DNA of 6,419 bases from a bacterium (GTDB lineage: Bacteria > Desulfobacterota > Anaeroferrophillalia > Anaeroferrophillales > Anaeroferrophillaceae), in NCBI GenBank assembly GCA_029940125.1, contig JAOZRP010000138.1, positions 1 to 6,419 on the forward strand. The letters run 5' to 3'. The position numbers and the translations under genes are program-made. Each line of letters begins with the position of its first letter. The first letter of the stretch is position 1. Positions 1 through 6,303 of the stretch are shown piece after piece. The notes under the pieces were generated by a model. It ran no database searches. It saw nothing but the letters and a program-made list of their open reading frames with translations, and had not been told where the DNA came from.

Positions 1-26
1 CATGGCCGGCTCCGAGGCGTCCGCCG

Positions 27-49
27 CGAATCACCGTCGTGGTGATTCG
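27..49. repeat. Perfect 9-bp stem-loop in the non-coding left edge
   Basis: CGAATCACC at 27-35 pairs perfectly with GGTGATTCG at 41-49 around a five-base GTCGT loop. It lies about 85 bp downstream of the xerC stop on the minus strand. No T-tract follows the stem on either strand, so it is not a standard intrinsic terminator. It could be a REP-like element, an mRNA 3'-end structure for xerC, or a leader element of the next minus-strand gene. In support of the last option, the minus strand reads CGGAG, six bases, then ATG at positions 3-1, a possible start codon cut off by the window edge. No other copy of the stem was seen in this window. Confidence 0.5.
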
Positions 50-132
50 TCCGGCAGCCAAAACCGCTACAAGCCAAGCCCGAACATCCTAATGAAGCAT
101 CCCCGGTAATGCAAACCAGAAAATTGAGTTAA

Positions 133-1041
133 TCATTCCCGCTTCCCCGCCAGGGGATGGGCCTGGTCATAGGCGTCCACCAGCCGCTTGATATCCAAAT
201 GCGTGTACCTCTGGGTGGTGGACAGGCTGCTGTGCCCCAGCAGTTCCTGGATGCTGCGCAAATCAGCACCATTCTGCATCAGGTGCGTGGCAAACGAGTG
301 ACGGAGGGAATGGGGCGAAAACGGCTTGTGCAGCTTGGCCTGCCGCAGGTATTTCTCCAGCATCCGGGCAATGGAACGGCTGCTCAGGCGGCGGCCGCGC
401 AGGTTGAGAAACAAAGCGTCATCCCCGTCAACGGCCGGCTTCCGGATCGCCAGGTATTCCTTCAGCCAGTGTTCAGCCACACTGCCCAGGGGAATGACCC
501 GTTCTTTCCGTCCCTTGCCGACCACCCTGACCACCCGGGCCTGAAAATTCACCTGGGAAACATTCAGGGCCGTCAGCTCCGCCACCCGCATCCCGGAAGC
601 ATACAGCAGTTCCATGATCGCCCGGTCCCGCTTCCCGGCCGCCGTGTCCACAGGAATGGCTTCCAGCAGGCTGGTCACCTCATCAATTTCCAAATAGGCC
701 GGCAGGTGCTGCCCCCGACGGGGCGCGACCAGCAGGTCGGCCGGGTTGTCAGGCCGCCAGCCCCGCTTTCTCAAAAAGGAGAAGAAAGACCTGATGGTGG
801 CCAGGCGGCGGCTGACCGTCGCCCGGCTGGTTTCATCCAACTGCCCGCGGAGAAAAGCCCGCAGCTGCTTTTCCGTCACCTTACGCCAGCATGAAGCCGC
901 GTCCAGTTGAAAGCGGGTCGCGAGAAACCGGCCGAGGTGCTCAAGGTCGGAACCGTAGGCCCTGACGGTATGAGCCGAGTAACGTCTTTCAACGGCCAGA
1001 TAGCGAATAAATGCTTCCCTCGGGTCCTTTTCACCGGCCAT
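133..1041 (-). CDS. xerC: Tyrosine recombinase XerC
   Basis: This is a site-specific tyrosine recombinase of the Xer type, expected to act in the cytoplasm with XerD at dif to resolve chromosome dimers at division. The 302-residue length is normal for XerC/XerD. The N-terminal SAM-like core-binding domain covers about residues 6-92 (FIRYLAVERRYSAHTVRAY). The catalytic domain covers about 112-292 and is complete: Arg152 in ASGMRVAEL, Lys176 in VGKGRKERVIPL, His244 and Arg247 in HSLRH, His270 in LLGH, and nucleophile Tyr279 in TTQRYTH. The ATG at 1041 is preceded by a strong GGAGG (1051-1056, minus strand) about 10 bases away. It is divergent from the TonB-type gene. The XerC rather than XerD call rests on general resemblance; an integrase of a mobile element is less likely given the length and the housekeeping surroundings. 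No truncation or frameshift is seen. Confidence 0.9.
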   Translation of the reverse strand: MAGEKDPREAFIRYLAVERRYSAHTVRAYGSDLEHLGRFLATRFQLDAASCWRKVTEKQLRAFLRGQLDETSRATVSRRLATIRSFFSFLRKRGWRPDNPADLLVAPRRGQHLPAYLEIDEVTSLLEAIPVDTAAGKRDRAIMELLYASGMRVAELTALNVSQVNFQARVVRVVGKGRKERVIPLGSVAEHWLKEYLAIRKPAVDGDDALFLNLRGRRLSSRSIARMLEKYLRQAKLHKPFSPHSLRHSFATHLMQNGADLRSIQELLGHSSLSTTQRYTHLDIKRLVDAYDQAHPLAGKRE

Positions 1042-1050
1042 AAAAACAGT

Positions 1051-1056
1051 CCCTCC
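1051..1056 (-). promoter_or_regulatory. Ribosome binding site of xerC
   Basis: The minus strand reads GGAGGG here, about ten bases before the ATG at 1041. This near-perfect Shine-Dalgarno supports that start. Confidence 0.7.
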
Positions 1057-1064
1057 AAAAACAG

Positions 1065-1093
1065 CTATTAGACCATAATGGCCAATTTATCAA
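1065..1093 (-). promoter_or_regulatory. Candidate sigma-70 promoter for xerC
   Basis: On the minus strand TTGATA (1093-1088, five of six to the -35 consensus) is followed after exactly 17 bases by TAATAG (1070-1065, a weak -10). It lies just upstream of the xerC Shine-Dalgarno, which would give a very short leader. The surroundings are AT-rich compared with the coding sequence. This is a motif match only. Confidence 0.35.
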
Positions 1094-1126
1094 CCATTAA
1101 AGTCTTATAACCATGGGGATGCTTCC

Positions 1127-1155
1127 TTGACTATGGCGGGTCAATGGGCTAAAAA
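1127..1155 (+). promoter_or_regulatory. Candidate sigma-70 promoter for the TonB-type gene
   Basis: TTGACT (1127-1132, five of six to the -35 consensus) is followed after 17 bases by TAAAAA (1150-1155, four of six to the -10). The predicted transcript would start near 1162, about 40 bases before the TTG start at 1203. A second -10-like TAAAAT occurs at 1165-1170 but has no -35 partner at the right distance. Confidence 0.4.
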
Positions 1156-1202
1156 GTAGGACCGTAAAATCCGTATTCCCCAACATTAACCATTTTCAAT
1201 AG

Positions 1203-2165
1203 TTGACGATTGTGCCGGAAAAGAATCGGACCATTTATTTCTTTCTGCTGCTGTCCCTGCTGGTTCACCTGGGACTTTTTTACCACTATCGCTTCTGGTC
1301 TCCGGCAGTGAACCTGGACAAGATCACCCGTCCGGAAAAGGAACAGATCCCGGTAAGCATCATCGAACTGCCGCCCGAGAAAAAAACACCCAAAAAAAAG
1401 GACGTAAAACCCATCAAGCCTCGTTTCCTGGCCGAAAAAAACCGGCGGGCGGAACATGAAACCCGGTTAAAAAAACAGATTCCGGATTCCGGTCCCGACC
1501 GGATAAGCCGTCCGGCAACGCCGCCCTCCGCCCCGAAAAAACCATCCACGGCCCGGCCGAAATCAACCCCGGCAGTCCCAAAACAGGCAGCCAAGGAACC
1601 ACAGCAAAAGGCGGCAGGTAAGCGTCAGCCAATGGGAAAAATGCCGATCAAACGATCAAAAGCCCTGGAGAAAGCCAGGGAAACCGTCAGCAAAAAGAAA
1701 ACGCCGGAAGCTAAAGAAGCGGCCAAAACGGCAAAAAAGCTGTTTCCCAGCTACGATGAATTGACCCAAATATCCCGGGAAAGCCACCGGAGGCAGCGGG
1801 CCACCAAACTGCCGGACGACCTGGACCCCGACACCAGCGTCCAGCTGAACACGAAGCAGTTCGAGTTTCAATCATATTACATCCATTTGAAGAGGAAAAT
1901 CGAAGGGGTCTGGGAATACCCGTACCTGGCCAGGGAATCCGGCCTGCAGGGCAGACTGCTGATGAGGTTTGTCATCAGCCGGGATGGAAGCCTGGCGGAA
2001 GCCAGGATACTGCGGTCATCGGGTTCTCCGCTGCTGGACCAGGAGGCCTTGAGGGCGGTTCACGACGCTTCCCCTTTTCCACCCCTGCCGGCCCGGATGC
2101 ATACCGAGCACCTGGTCATCAACGCCACCTTTGAATACCTGCTTGACTACAAAACCATTCACTGA
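1203..2165 (+). CDS. TonB family (energy transducer) protein
   Basis: This 320-residue protein has TonB layout. A short cytoplasmic N-terminus is followed by one membrane segment (about residues 10-29, IYFFLLLSLLVHLGLFYHY). A long Lys/Pro/Ala-rich linker (about 40-205) would span the periplasm. The C-terminal TonB domain (about 222-316) includes VWEYPYLARESGLQGRLLMRF, SSGSPLLDQEALRAV, PFPPLP and a final INATFEYLL strand. TonB proteins pass energy from ExbB/ExbD to outer-membrane receptors. No exbB, exbD or receptor gene is in view, so the partner is unknown. A TAG stop directly precedes the TTG at 1203, so the start is this TTG or the GTG at 1212; neither has a clear Shine-Dalgarno. Runs of seven and eight A (1380-1386, 1392-1399) lie in the early linker. 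The gene ends 38 bp from the convergent fmdB stop. Confidence 0.88.
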   Translation: MTIVPEKNRTIYFFLLLSLLVHLGLFYHYRFWSPAVNLDKITRPEKEQIPVSIIELPPEKKTPKKKDVKPIKPRFLAEKNRRAEHETRLKKQIPDSGPDRISRPATPPSAPKKPSTARPKSTPAVPKQAAKEPQQKAAGKRQPMGKMPIKRSKALEKARETVSKKKTPEAKEAAKTAKKLFPSYDELTQISRESHRRQRATKLPDDLDPDTSVQLNTKQFEFQSYYIHLKRKIEGVWEYPYLARESGLQGRLLMRFVISRDGSLAEARILRSSGSPLLDQEALRAVHDASPFPPLPARMHTEHLVINATFEYLLDYKTIH

Positions 2166-2203
2166 ACAGAACGGTATACAAAAATCAGTCCCTGGCCGGA
2201 AAG

Positions 2204-2500
2204 TTAGGCCGCGGCTGCCTTGTCCTTGGCGGCTGACAAAGCTTCCTTTTTCTTTTCTTTCTTGGCAGTCGATTCGCCGGCTTCGACTTTCCCCCTGCCG
2301 TTGCTGCCATTGCCGCCGTTGCCCCTGCCGTAATCGGTTACATACCAGCCGGAACCTTTCAAGATAAAGCTGGTTGATGAAATCAATTTGCATACCGGCC
2401 CGCCGCATTCAGGACATTCTTTTACCGGCTCATCGGTAATTTTCTGAAAAAGATCAAACTGGTGCTGGCATTTTTTGCATCGGTATTCATATATCGGCAT
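2204..2500 (-). CDS. FmdB family zinc-ribbon protein
   Basis: This small protein of 98 residues opens with the family signature MPIYEYRCKKC. It carries two CxxC knuckles (Cys8/Cys11 and Cys29/Cys32) that should bind one zinc, followed by the family's conserved SFILKGSGWYVTDYGR segment (44-59). The remainder is low-complexity: a Gly/Asn-rich stretch (about 58-70), then a Lys/Ala/Glu-rich tail to the end, probably disordered. FmdB proteins were named from a regulator next to formamidase; the role of most members is not established, so no specific function is claimed. The ATG at 2500 has a good AAGGAG Shine-Dalgarno eight bases upstream. It is the last gene of the minus-strand run and is separated from the DUF167 gene by 107 bp. 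Confidence 0.9.
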   Translation of the reverse strand: MPIYEYRCKKCQHQFDLFQKITDEPVKECPECGGPVCKLISSTSFILKGSGWYVTDYGRGNGGNGSNGRGKVEAGESTAKKEKKKEALSAAKDKAAAA

Positions 2501-2524
2501 CAGACACTCTCCTTACTCTCGTTT

Positions 2525-2551
2525 CCATCCGGGAACCGGGGGGCCGGATGG
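2525..2551 (-). promoter_or_regulatory. Leader hairpin upstream of fmdB
   Basis: CCATCCGG (2525-2532) and CCGGATGG (2544-2551) form a perfect 8-bp stem around an 11-base G-rich loop. In the minus-strand transcript it sits a few bases before the fmdB Shine-Dalgarno. No U-run follows, so it is not an ordinary terminator. It may influence translation or mRNA processing between the DUF167 gene and fmdB. Next to it, at 2551-2569, are two direct copies of GGCTGTC and an AGCC. Confidence 0.35.
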
Positions 2552-2607
2552 GCTGTCGGCTGTCAGCCTTCAGCTTAACACTTTGTCACTATAATAATTT
2601 CAGGACG

Positions 2608-2904
2608 TTATTCCTCCACCCCGAGTTTCTGCCGCAGCCGGGCCGGGTCCATCTCCGGAACCGAAAAAGTCTTCAACCTGGACTTCAGACCACCCACCTG
2701 CTCCACCTGCGATTTCGGCAGGTCAAGCAACCGGGCCAGGAACTCGCGGCACATCTTGTTGGCCGCTCCCTCTACCGGGGGAGCTGTCAGACTGATTTTT
2801 ACCGCGTCGCCATGAAGGCCGAGAACGCGGTTTGCCGAGGCCCGTGGCTGAAGCTGCACCCGGAAGATCAACCGCCCCCGGTTTTCCCGATACCACAAGC
2901 CCAT
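2608..2904 (-). CDS. DUF167 (YggU/UPF0235) family protein
   Basis: A small cytoplasmic protein of 98 residues with the hallmarks of the DUF167 family: the VQLQPRAS strand (16-23), the near-invariant APPVEGAANK (41-50) before a helix, and GLKSRLKTF (72-80). The family is widespread and structurally known, but its biochemical role is not established. Two starts are possible: TTG at 2910 (AGG four bases upstream) and ATG at 2904 (AGG about 11 bases upstream). ATG was chosen because MGLWYRENRG leads directly into the family's usual N-terminus. The gap to the yggT stop is about 20 bases, so the two are very likely in one operon; yggT and yggU neighbour each other in many bacteria. Confidence 0.9.
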   Translation of the reverse strand: MGLWYRENRGRLIFRVQLQPRASANRVLGLHGDAVKISLTAPPVEGAANKMCREFLARLLDLPKSQVEQVGGLKSRLKTFSVPEMDPARLRQKLGVEE

Positions 2905-2925
2905 CAGCAAAATACCTGCCGCCGG

Positions 2926-3228
2926 TCAGCCGGCCAGGCGGCGGGCCAGGTCAAACAACGACTTGACCAAAAAAGACTGAAGAAACATGATGATCAAAAA
3001 AACGATCATCGGGGAAAAATCCATTCCCATCCCATAGGTGGGAATCATTCTCCTGATTCGATAGAGCACCGGCTCGGTCACCTGGTAAATAAAGCGGACG
3101 ATGGCATTGTATGGATCGGGGTTCACCCAGGACAGCACCGCCCGGGCGATGATGATCCACATATACAGGGAAAGAGCCAGGTCAAGAACCTTGGCAAAGC
3201 CCACCAGAAAATTACTCAAAATAAACAT
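2926..3228 (-). CDS. YggT family integral membrane protein
   Basis: This 100-residue protein has two hydrophobic segments, about residues 4-34 (ending IIIARAVLSWV) and 72-92 (MIVFLIIMFLQSFLV). Between them is a conserved polar stretch with NPDPYN (36-41) and TEPVLYRIRRMIP (51-63), then GMDFSPM before the second segment. This is the standard YggT repeat, in a single-copy form; some family members have two copies. It is expected in the inner membrane. YggT proteins often lie beside division or envelope genes, but their molecular role is unsettled. The ATG at 3228 has an AAAGG-type Shine-Dalgarno, and the gap to the pgeF stop is 24 bases, consistent with an operon. Confidence 0.9.
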   Translation of the reverse strand: MFILSNFLVGFAKVLDLALSLYMWIIIARAVLSWVNPDPYNAIVRFIYQVTEPVLYRIRRMIPTYGMGMDFSPMIVFLIIMFLQSFLVKSLFDLARRLAG

Positions 3229-3252
3229 ACACCTTTCACCCTCTCTAAGGGT

Positions 3253-4080
3253 TCAACCACGAGCATTCTCCCCATCCGTCAGGCCGACGAGGGCAATTTG
3301 CCGGCCCGTTATACCATGCTCCCGGCGATAGGAAAAGAAAAAATTTTCACAGGCAGTGCACCGGCTGGCAACGGCCAGCGCCGCCGGCGGAACACCCGCT
3401 TCCCGAAGCTGCAAAGCCTGCAGCTGCACAAGATCCAGATGGTAGTCACCAGACGCCTGTTCATACCAGGTGGAATCAGCGGCAAAGGGTGGCTGCGCCG
3501 CAAACTCCCTGACCAGTTCCTCACCCACCTGGTAGCAGCAACGACCAATGCAGGGCCCCAGCACCACCAGCAGGTCGACTGCCGCTATTCCATGGAGCTT
3601 TTTCATCGCCGCCACCGTCCGGGGAACAATCCGGGCCATAATGCCCCGCCAGCCGGCATGAACGGCTGCCACTGCCCGCAGTTTGCGGTCAATGAGCAGT
3701 ACCGGCAGGCAGTCAGCGGTCATGATTCCCAGCAGGATGCCCCGGTCGGCCGTGACCAGGGAATCAGCCGGCTGCTTTTCCAGCTCACCAATCGGCATCC
3801 CGCGATTTACCGGCAGGACATGACAGCCATGCACCTGGGAAGCGGTATACAGCGGCACGTCCCGGCAGCTGCAAACGGCAGCTGCCAGCCGACGGCGGTT
3901 TTCGGCCACCGAACCAGGATCATCACCGACGTGATAAGCCATGTTGGCGCTGACAAAGGGCGGCCTGCTCACCCCACCTTTCCGGGTGGAAAAAGCAAGC
4001 CATACCGGCAGGCCGGTATCAAAGGTAAGATAGGAAACCGGCCCGGATTCGTCAAGGGTAAAAGGCAGGTTGTTTGTCAT
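3253..4080 (-). CDS. pgeF: Peptidoglycan editing factor PgeF (YfiH, multicopper-oxidase-like)
   Basis: This is a 275-residue member of the DUF152/YfiH family. The likely metal-site ligands are all present: His84 in SQVHG, Cys124 in TADCLP and His141 in HAGWRG. GPCIGRCCYQVG (175-186) and the C-terminal block CENFFFSYRREHGITGRQIALVGL are also typical. Members have been described as polyphenol oxidases, as purine nucleoside-active enzymes, and, for E. coli PgeF, as a factor that keeps wrongly built muropeptide precursors out of peptidoglycan. The last role is the most likely here, but it is inferred from the family. The ATG at 4080 overlaps the rluD stop as TGATG, so translation is probably coupled. 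A TTG five codons further upstream (4095) is open but less convincing. Confidence 0.92.
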   Translation of the reverse strand: MTNNLPFTLDESGPVSYLTFDTGLPVWLAFSTRKGGVSRPPFVSANMAYHVGDDPGSVAENRRRLAAAVCSCRDVPLYTASQVHGCHVLPVNRGMPIGELEKQPADSLVTADRGILLGIMTADCLPVLLIDRKLRAVAAVHAGWRGIMARIVPRTVAAMKKLHGIAAVDLLVVLGPCIGRCCYQVGEELVREFAAQPPFAADSTWYEQASGDYHLDLVQLQALQLREAGVPPAALAVASRCTACENFFFSYRREHGITGRQIALVGLTDGENARG

Positions 4081-5066
4081 CACCGCCCGTCCCAATCAAG
4101 CTGGCGGAGTTGAAACAGCAAATCTTCCAGGTCGCCGGGAAGGGGAGTGGAAAATTCCAGGTATTTTCCCGATTTCGGATGAACGAAACCCAGGAGCCTG
4201 GCATGCAGGGCCTGCCGGGGAAAATTCCTGAGCATGACCAGCCGGCCGTCACCGGCATACTGGCGCTCAAGGCCCTTTTTGCCGTACACCTGGTCCCCCA
4301 CCAGGGGGTGTGAGGCTTCACTCAGGTGCACACGAATCTGGTGGGTGCGGCCGGTTTCCAGGCGCAGGCGCAGCAGGGTCGTTCCCGGCAAAACTTCCAT
4401 CACTTCGTAATGGGTTACCGCCAGCCGGCCGCCCGATGCCAGCGAAGCCATTTTCTTCCGGTCCCGGGGACTGCGCCCCAGGCTGGAGGAAAAACTTCCC
4501 TTCGCCCTTTTCAACCGGCCATAGACCAGGGCCAGGTATTCCCGGGTGATGGTATGCTGCTTGAACTGCCGGGACAGGTGCCGGTGAGATTCGTCATCCT
4601 TGGCCACCACCAGCACGCCGGACGTATCCCGGTCAAGACGGTGAACAATTCCCGGGCGCAGCTCCCCCCCGATTCCCGCCAGGTCACGGCAGTGATGCAG
4701 AAGGGCGTTCACCAGGGTTCCCTGCCAGTTTCCGGCCGCCGGATGCACCACCAGCCCTGCCGGCTTGTTCAGCACCAGCAGATTTCGGTCTTCATAAAGG
4801 ATGTCCAAAGGAATGTCTTCCGGGAGTATCTGGAGAGGAGCAGTCGGCGGGGGAGACGTCAGCCGGATTTCTTCCCCCCCGGTTAAAGGGAACGACGCCT
4901 TCCTGACCTGGCCGTCGACCAGGACCTGGCCGTCGCGGATCAGCGTCTGGAGCCGGCTGCGGGAAAATTCTTCCGCGGCCTCGTGGAGAAAGACATCCAG
5001 CCTTTTTTTGCGGGGGCCGGGATAAACATACGTGTACACCTTCCCTGAAGCGGCAGGCTCGTTCAT
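4080..5066 (-). CDS. rluD: RluA/RluD family pseudouridine synthase
   Basis: This 328-residue enzyme is expected to turn uridines of 23S rRNA into pseudouridine. An N-terminal S4 RNA-binding domain (about 20-70: KKRLDVFLHEAA, SRSRLQTLIRDGQVLVDG) precedes the catalytic domain. The catalytic motif HRLDRDTSGVLVVAK (142-156) carries nucleophile Asp145. The supporting motifs are LLVLNKPAGLVVHPA (96-110) and LETGRTHQIRVHL (236-248). An S4 domain plus this length fits the RluD branch, which in E. coli modifies helix 69 (positions 1911, 1915, 1917); RluC is the main alternative. The ATG at 5066 has only a weak Shine-Dalgarno. The stop overlaps the pgeF start, and the rluD-pgeF pairing is common in bacteria. 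The gap to the upstream TPR gene is 53 bp. Confidence 0.9.
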   Translation of the reverse strand: MNEPAASGKVYTYVYPGPRKKRLDVFLHEAAEEFSRSRLQTLIRDGQVLVDGQVRKASFPLTGGEEIRLTSPPPTAPLQILPEDIPLDILYEDRNLLVLNKPAGLVVHPAAGNWQGTLVNALLHHCRDLAGIGGELRPGIVHRLDRDTSGVLVVAKDDESHRHLSRQFKQHTITREYLALVYGRLKRAKGSFSSSLGRSPRDRKKMASLASGGRLAVTHYEVMEVLPGTTLLRLRLETGRTHQIRVHLSEASHPLVGDQVYGKKGLERQYAGDGRLVMLRNFPRQALHARLLGFVHPKSGKYLEFSTPLPGDLEDLLFQLRQLDWDGR

Positions 5067-5087
5067 GAAGTATCTTGATTGTTCGCT

Positions 5088-5105
5088 AGGGGTTGAAAGG
5101 GGTTG
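5088..5105. repeat. Tandem 8-bp direct repeat, one helical turn apart
   Basis: AGGGGTTG occurs at 5088-5095 and again at 5098-5105, a 10-bp period, in the 53-bp gap between the TPR gene and rluD. Such phased half-sites are typical of dimeric regulator binding, but no regulator can be named and no good promoter was seen with it. Confidence 0.4.
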
Positions 5106-5119
5106 TCAGGAGAAGAAAA

Positions 5120-5875
5120 TCATGTCGCCATGTTCTTCGCCGCTACCACCTTTACCAGTTTTTCCGCCTCGGGGAAATCATTTTTCAAGGCCAGAGCCTT
5201 CTCCAGGTTCGACAGGGCCTCCGGCCACATCTCCTTGCCGATATAAGCCCGGGCCAGGTTGAAGTGAAGGATGGGATCCTGGGTACTGATTTCCAGCGCC
5301 TTGCTGTAATTGGCAATGGCTTCATCATACATTTTATTGAGGCGCAAATCTATGCCGAATTCGTTGAACACATGCTTGTTGTCCTCTTCAAAAAGGGCCT
5401 CTATCTGTGACAACTGCCTGAAAATTTCCTGGGCCTTTTCCCGATCCCCTTTTTCCAGGTACAGCTTCCCCAGGCCGTAATGAGCTCTGACGTTTTCTTC
5501 ATCGAGCTTCAAAGCCGAATCATACTCAAATTCGGCACTGTTGTATTCCTTGCGCTTCAGGTGCAGGTTGCCCCGGGAGGCGTGTTTATCCGCCTGCACC
5601 TTTTTGCGCAGGTGACCGGCGTCAAGCCTCTTCGAGGGCGGGAGATAATCTTTTTTTGGTTTGCAGCGTCGACGAAACTCCTCCCTATCCACCACTTCCC
5701 TGATATTGGTCGGCTCCCCTTTCATATTCAACAGGCGTATTTCCACGGTCCCGTCCGGCAATTCCCGGGCCAGGAAAATATTTTCCCCGGTGGTCTGGCG
5801 CCTGGTTGCTCCCGTCCCGAGGGATATTTTCACCTGTTCACTATAATATCCACTAATTTTTTCATCAGCAGCCAT
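5120..5875 (-). CDS. Tetratricopeptide repeat protein, function unknown
   Basis: This 251-residue soluble protein has no signal peptide or membrane segment. Residues 1-80 form a non-TPR domain, probably mostly strands (ENIFLARELP, TVEIRLLNMKGEPTNI), then a basic stretch (REEFRRRCKPKKDY) that I do not recognise. From about 94 to 234 there are four TPR units, at roughly 94-127, 128-161, 167-200 and 201-234. Typical positions are filled, e.g. AHYGLGKLYLEKGDREKAQEIF and LHFNLARAYIGKEMWPEALSNLEKAL. TPRs act as protein-protein scaffolds, so a partner-binding role is likely, but the partner is unknown. The ATG at 5875 was chosen because AAGGAG (5885-5890) stands nine bases before it; an open GTG 16 codons upstream (5923) lacks such a site. 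It is first in the minus-strand run and may share the rluD transcript. Confidence 0.85.
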   Translation of the reverse strand: MAADEKISGYYSEQVKISLGTGATRRQTTGENIFLARELPDGTVEIRLLNMKGEPTNIREVVDREEFRRRCKPKKDYLPPSKRLDAGHLRKKVQADKHASRGNLHLKRKEYNSAEFEYDSALKLDEENVRAHYGLGKLYLEKGDREKAQEIFRQLSQIEALFEEDNKHVFNEFGIDLRLNKMYDEAIANYSKALEISTQDPILHFNLARAYIGKEMWPEALSNLEKALALKNDFPEAEKLVKVVAAKNMAT

Positions 5876-5884
5876 GAACCCACT

Positions 5885-5890
5885 CTCCTT
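5885..5890 (-). promoter_or_regulatory. Ribosome binding site that sets the TPR gene start
   Basis: The minus strand reads AAGGAG, followed by nine bases and the ATG at 5875. This decides between that ATG and the GTG at 5923. Confidence 0.7.
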
Positions 5891-6044
5891 GCAACAACGG
5901 CTGACAACATGGCCTATCAGCACAAGATTTCATCACTATCGCCGCCCACCAATGGACAAACCAAACCCTTTTCTCCTGTTTCGGCAAGAATATTGTTTTT
6001 TTTACCCCGATAGGTAAACAGGTGTTATTCCTCAATTAAATACT
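5891..6044 (-). other. Non-coding upstream region of the TPR gene
   Basis: No convincing gene is present on either strand. The region turns AT-rich to the right, as promoters often do. The best promoter-like pair on the minus strand is TTGAGG (6035-6030), 17 bases, then TATCGG (6012-6007), which is weak. That -10 position lies in the loop of an inverted repeat, TTTACC (6001-6006) with GGTAAA (6013-6018), which could be an operator. A run of nine T (plus strand) adjoins it on the left side. All of this is motif reading only. Confidence 0.25.
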
Positions 6045-6055
6045 TGATAAAAATT
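6045..6055. repeat. Left copy of an 11-bp direct repeat (putative target-site duplication)
   Basis: TGATAAAAATT here is identical to 6304-6314 and directly abuts the palindromic element. The length is within the range known for target duplications of IS4-type elements, though AT-rich sequence makes chance matches somewhat easier. Confidence 0.5.
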
Positions 6056-6303
6056 CAGTAGTGTCCGGCATGCTTGTTGCGTTATTTTAAGGTCGGCAAC
6101 CGGTGCTGTTTTTCGGCGCGACATCGTGAGCTGCCCAAAGTTTTTCCCGGCGATTGGAGCGTGAAAGTTGCCTTGTTTGAACCCTGAAAGGGCGAGTTTG
6201 GCAACTTTAGCGAAATGAGCCGCTGGAAAAACAGGCAAGCGAGCGCCAAAAGCGCTGAAAACCGCGCCGGTTGCCGGTATGCAAAAACCTAACCGGACAG
6301 TAA
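6056..6303. mobile_element. Palindromic MITE-like element or internally deleted insertion sequence (248 bp)
   Basis: The segment is one imperfect palindrome with nested paired arms. These are TAGTGTCCGG (6059-6068) with CCGGACAGTA (6293-6302), nine of ten matching; 6094-6119 with 6252-6277, a long imperfect match that includes CGGCAACCGG; GTTTTTCC (6140-6147) with GGAAAAAC (6225-6232); AAAGTTGCC (6164-6172) with GGCAACTTT (6200-6208); and CCCT/AGGG (6182-6185, 6189-6192). All arms except the termini centre on 6186-6187; the termini are offset by about five bases, as an indel would cause. Perfect 11-bp repeats flank it. It codes for no transposase. The plain reading is a non-autonomous element mobilised by a transposase elsewhere, possibly of the IS4 group judging from the duplication length. 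A structured RNA is an alternative. Confidence 0.6.

Noticed and set aside
157..894. Plus-strand frame of 245 codons
   Set aside because: It is antisense to xerC, whose catalytic residues are all intact, and its composition is shadow-like.
2166..2203. Bidirectional terminator between the convergent tonB-type gene and fmdB
   Set aside because: A terminator would be expected here, but no stem-loop with a T-run can be found in the 38 bases.
2548..4113. Long plus-strand frame of 521 codons
   Set aside because: It lies antisense to four well-recognised minus-strand genes (DUF167, YggT, PgeF and the end of RluD), crosses their gaps, and reads as Pro/His/Gln/Arg-rich sequence with no domain. It is a shadow frame.
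5876..5923. GTG start 16 codons upstream for the TPR protein
   Set aside because: The extension contains the strong AAGGAG that precedes the ATG at 5875 and has no ribosome site of its own.
6001..6018. TTTACC/GGTAAA inverted repeat next to a T-run as a terminator
   Set aside because: The stem is short and AT-rich, and the T-run precedes it on the plus strand and becomes an A-run on the minus strand, so the polarity is wrong for termination of either strand.
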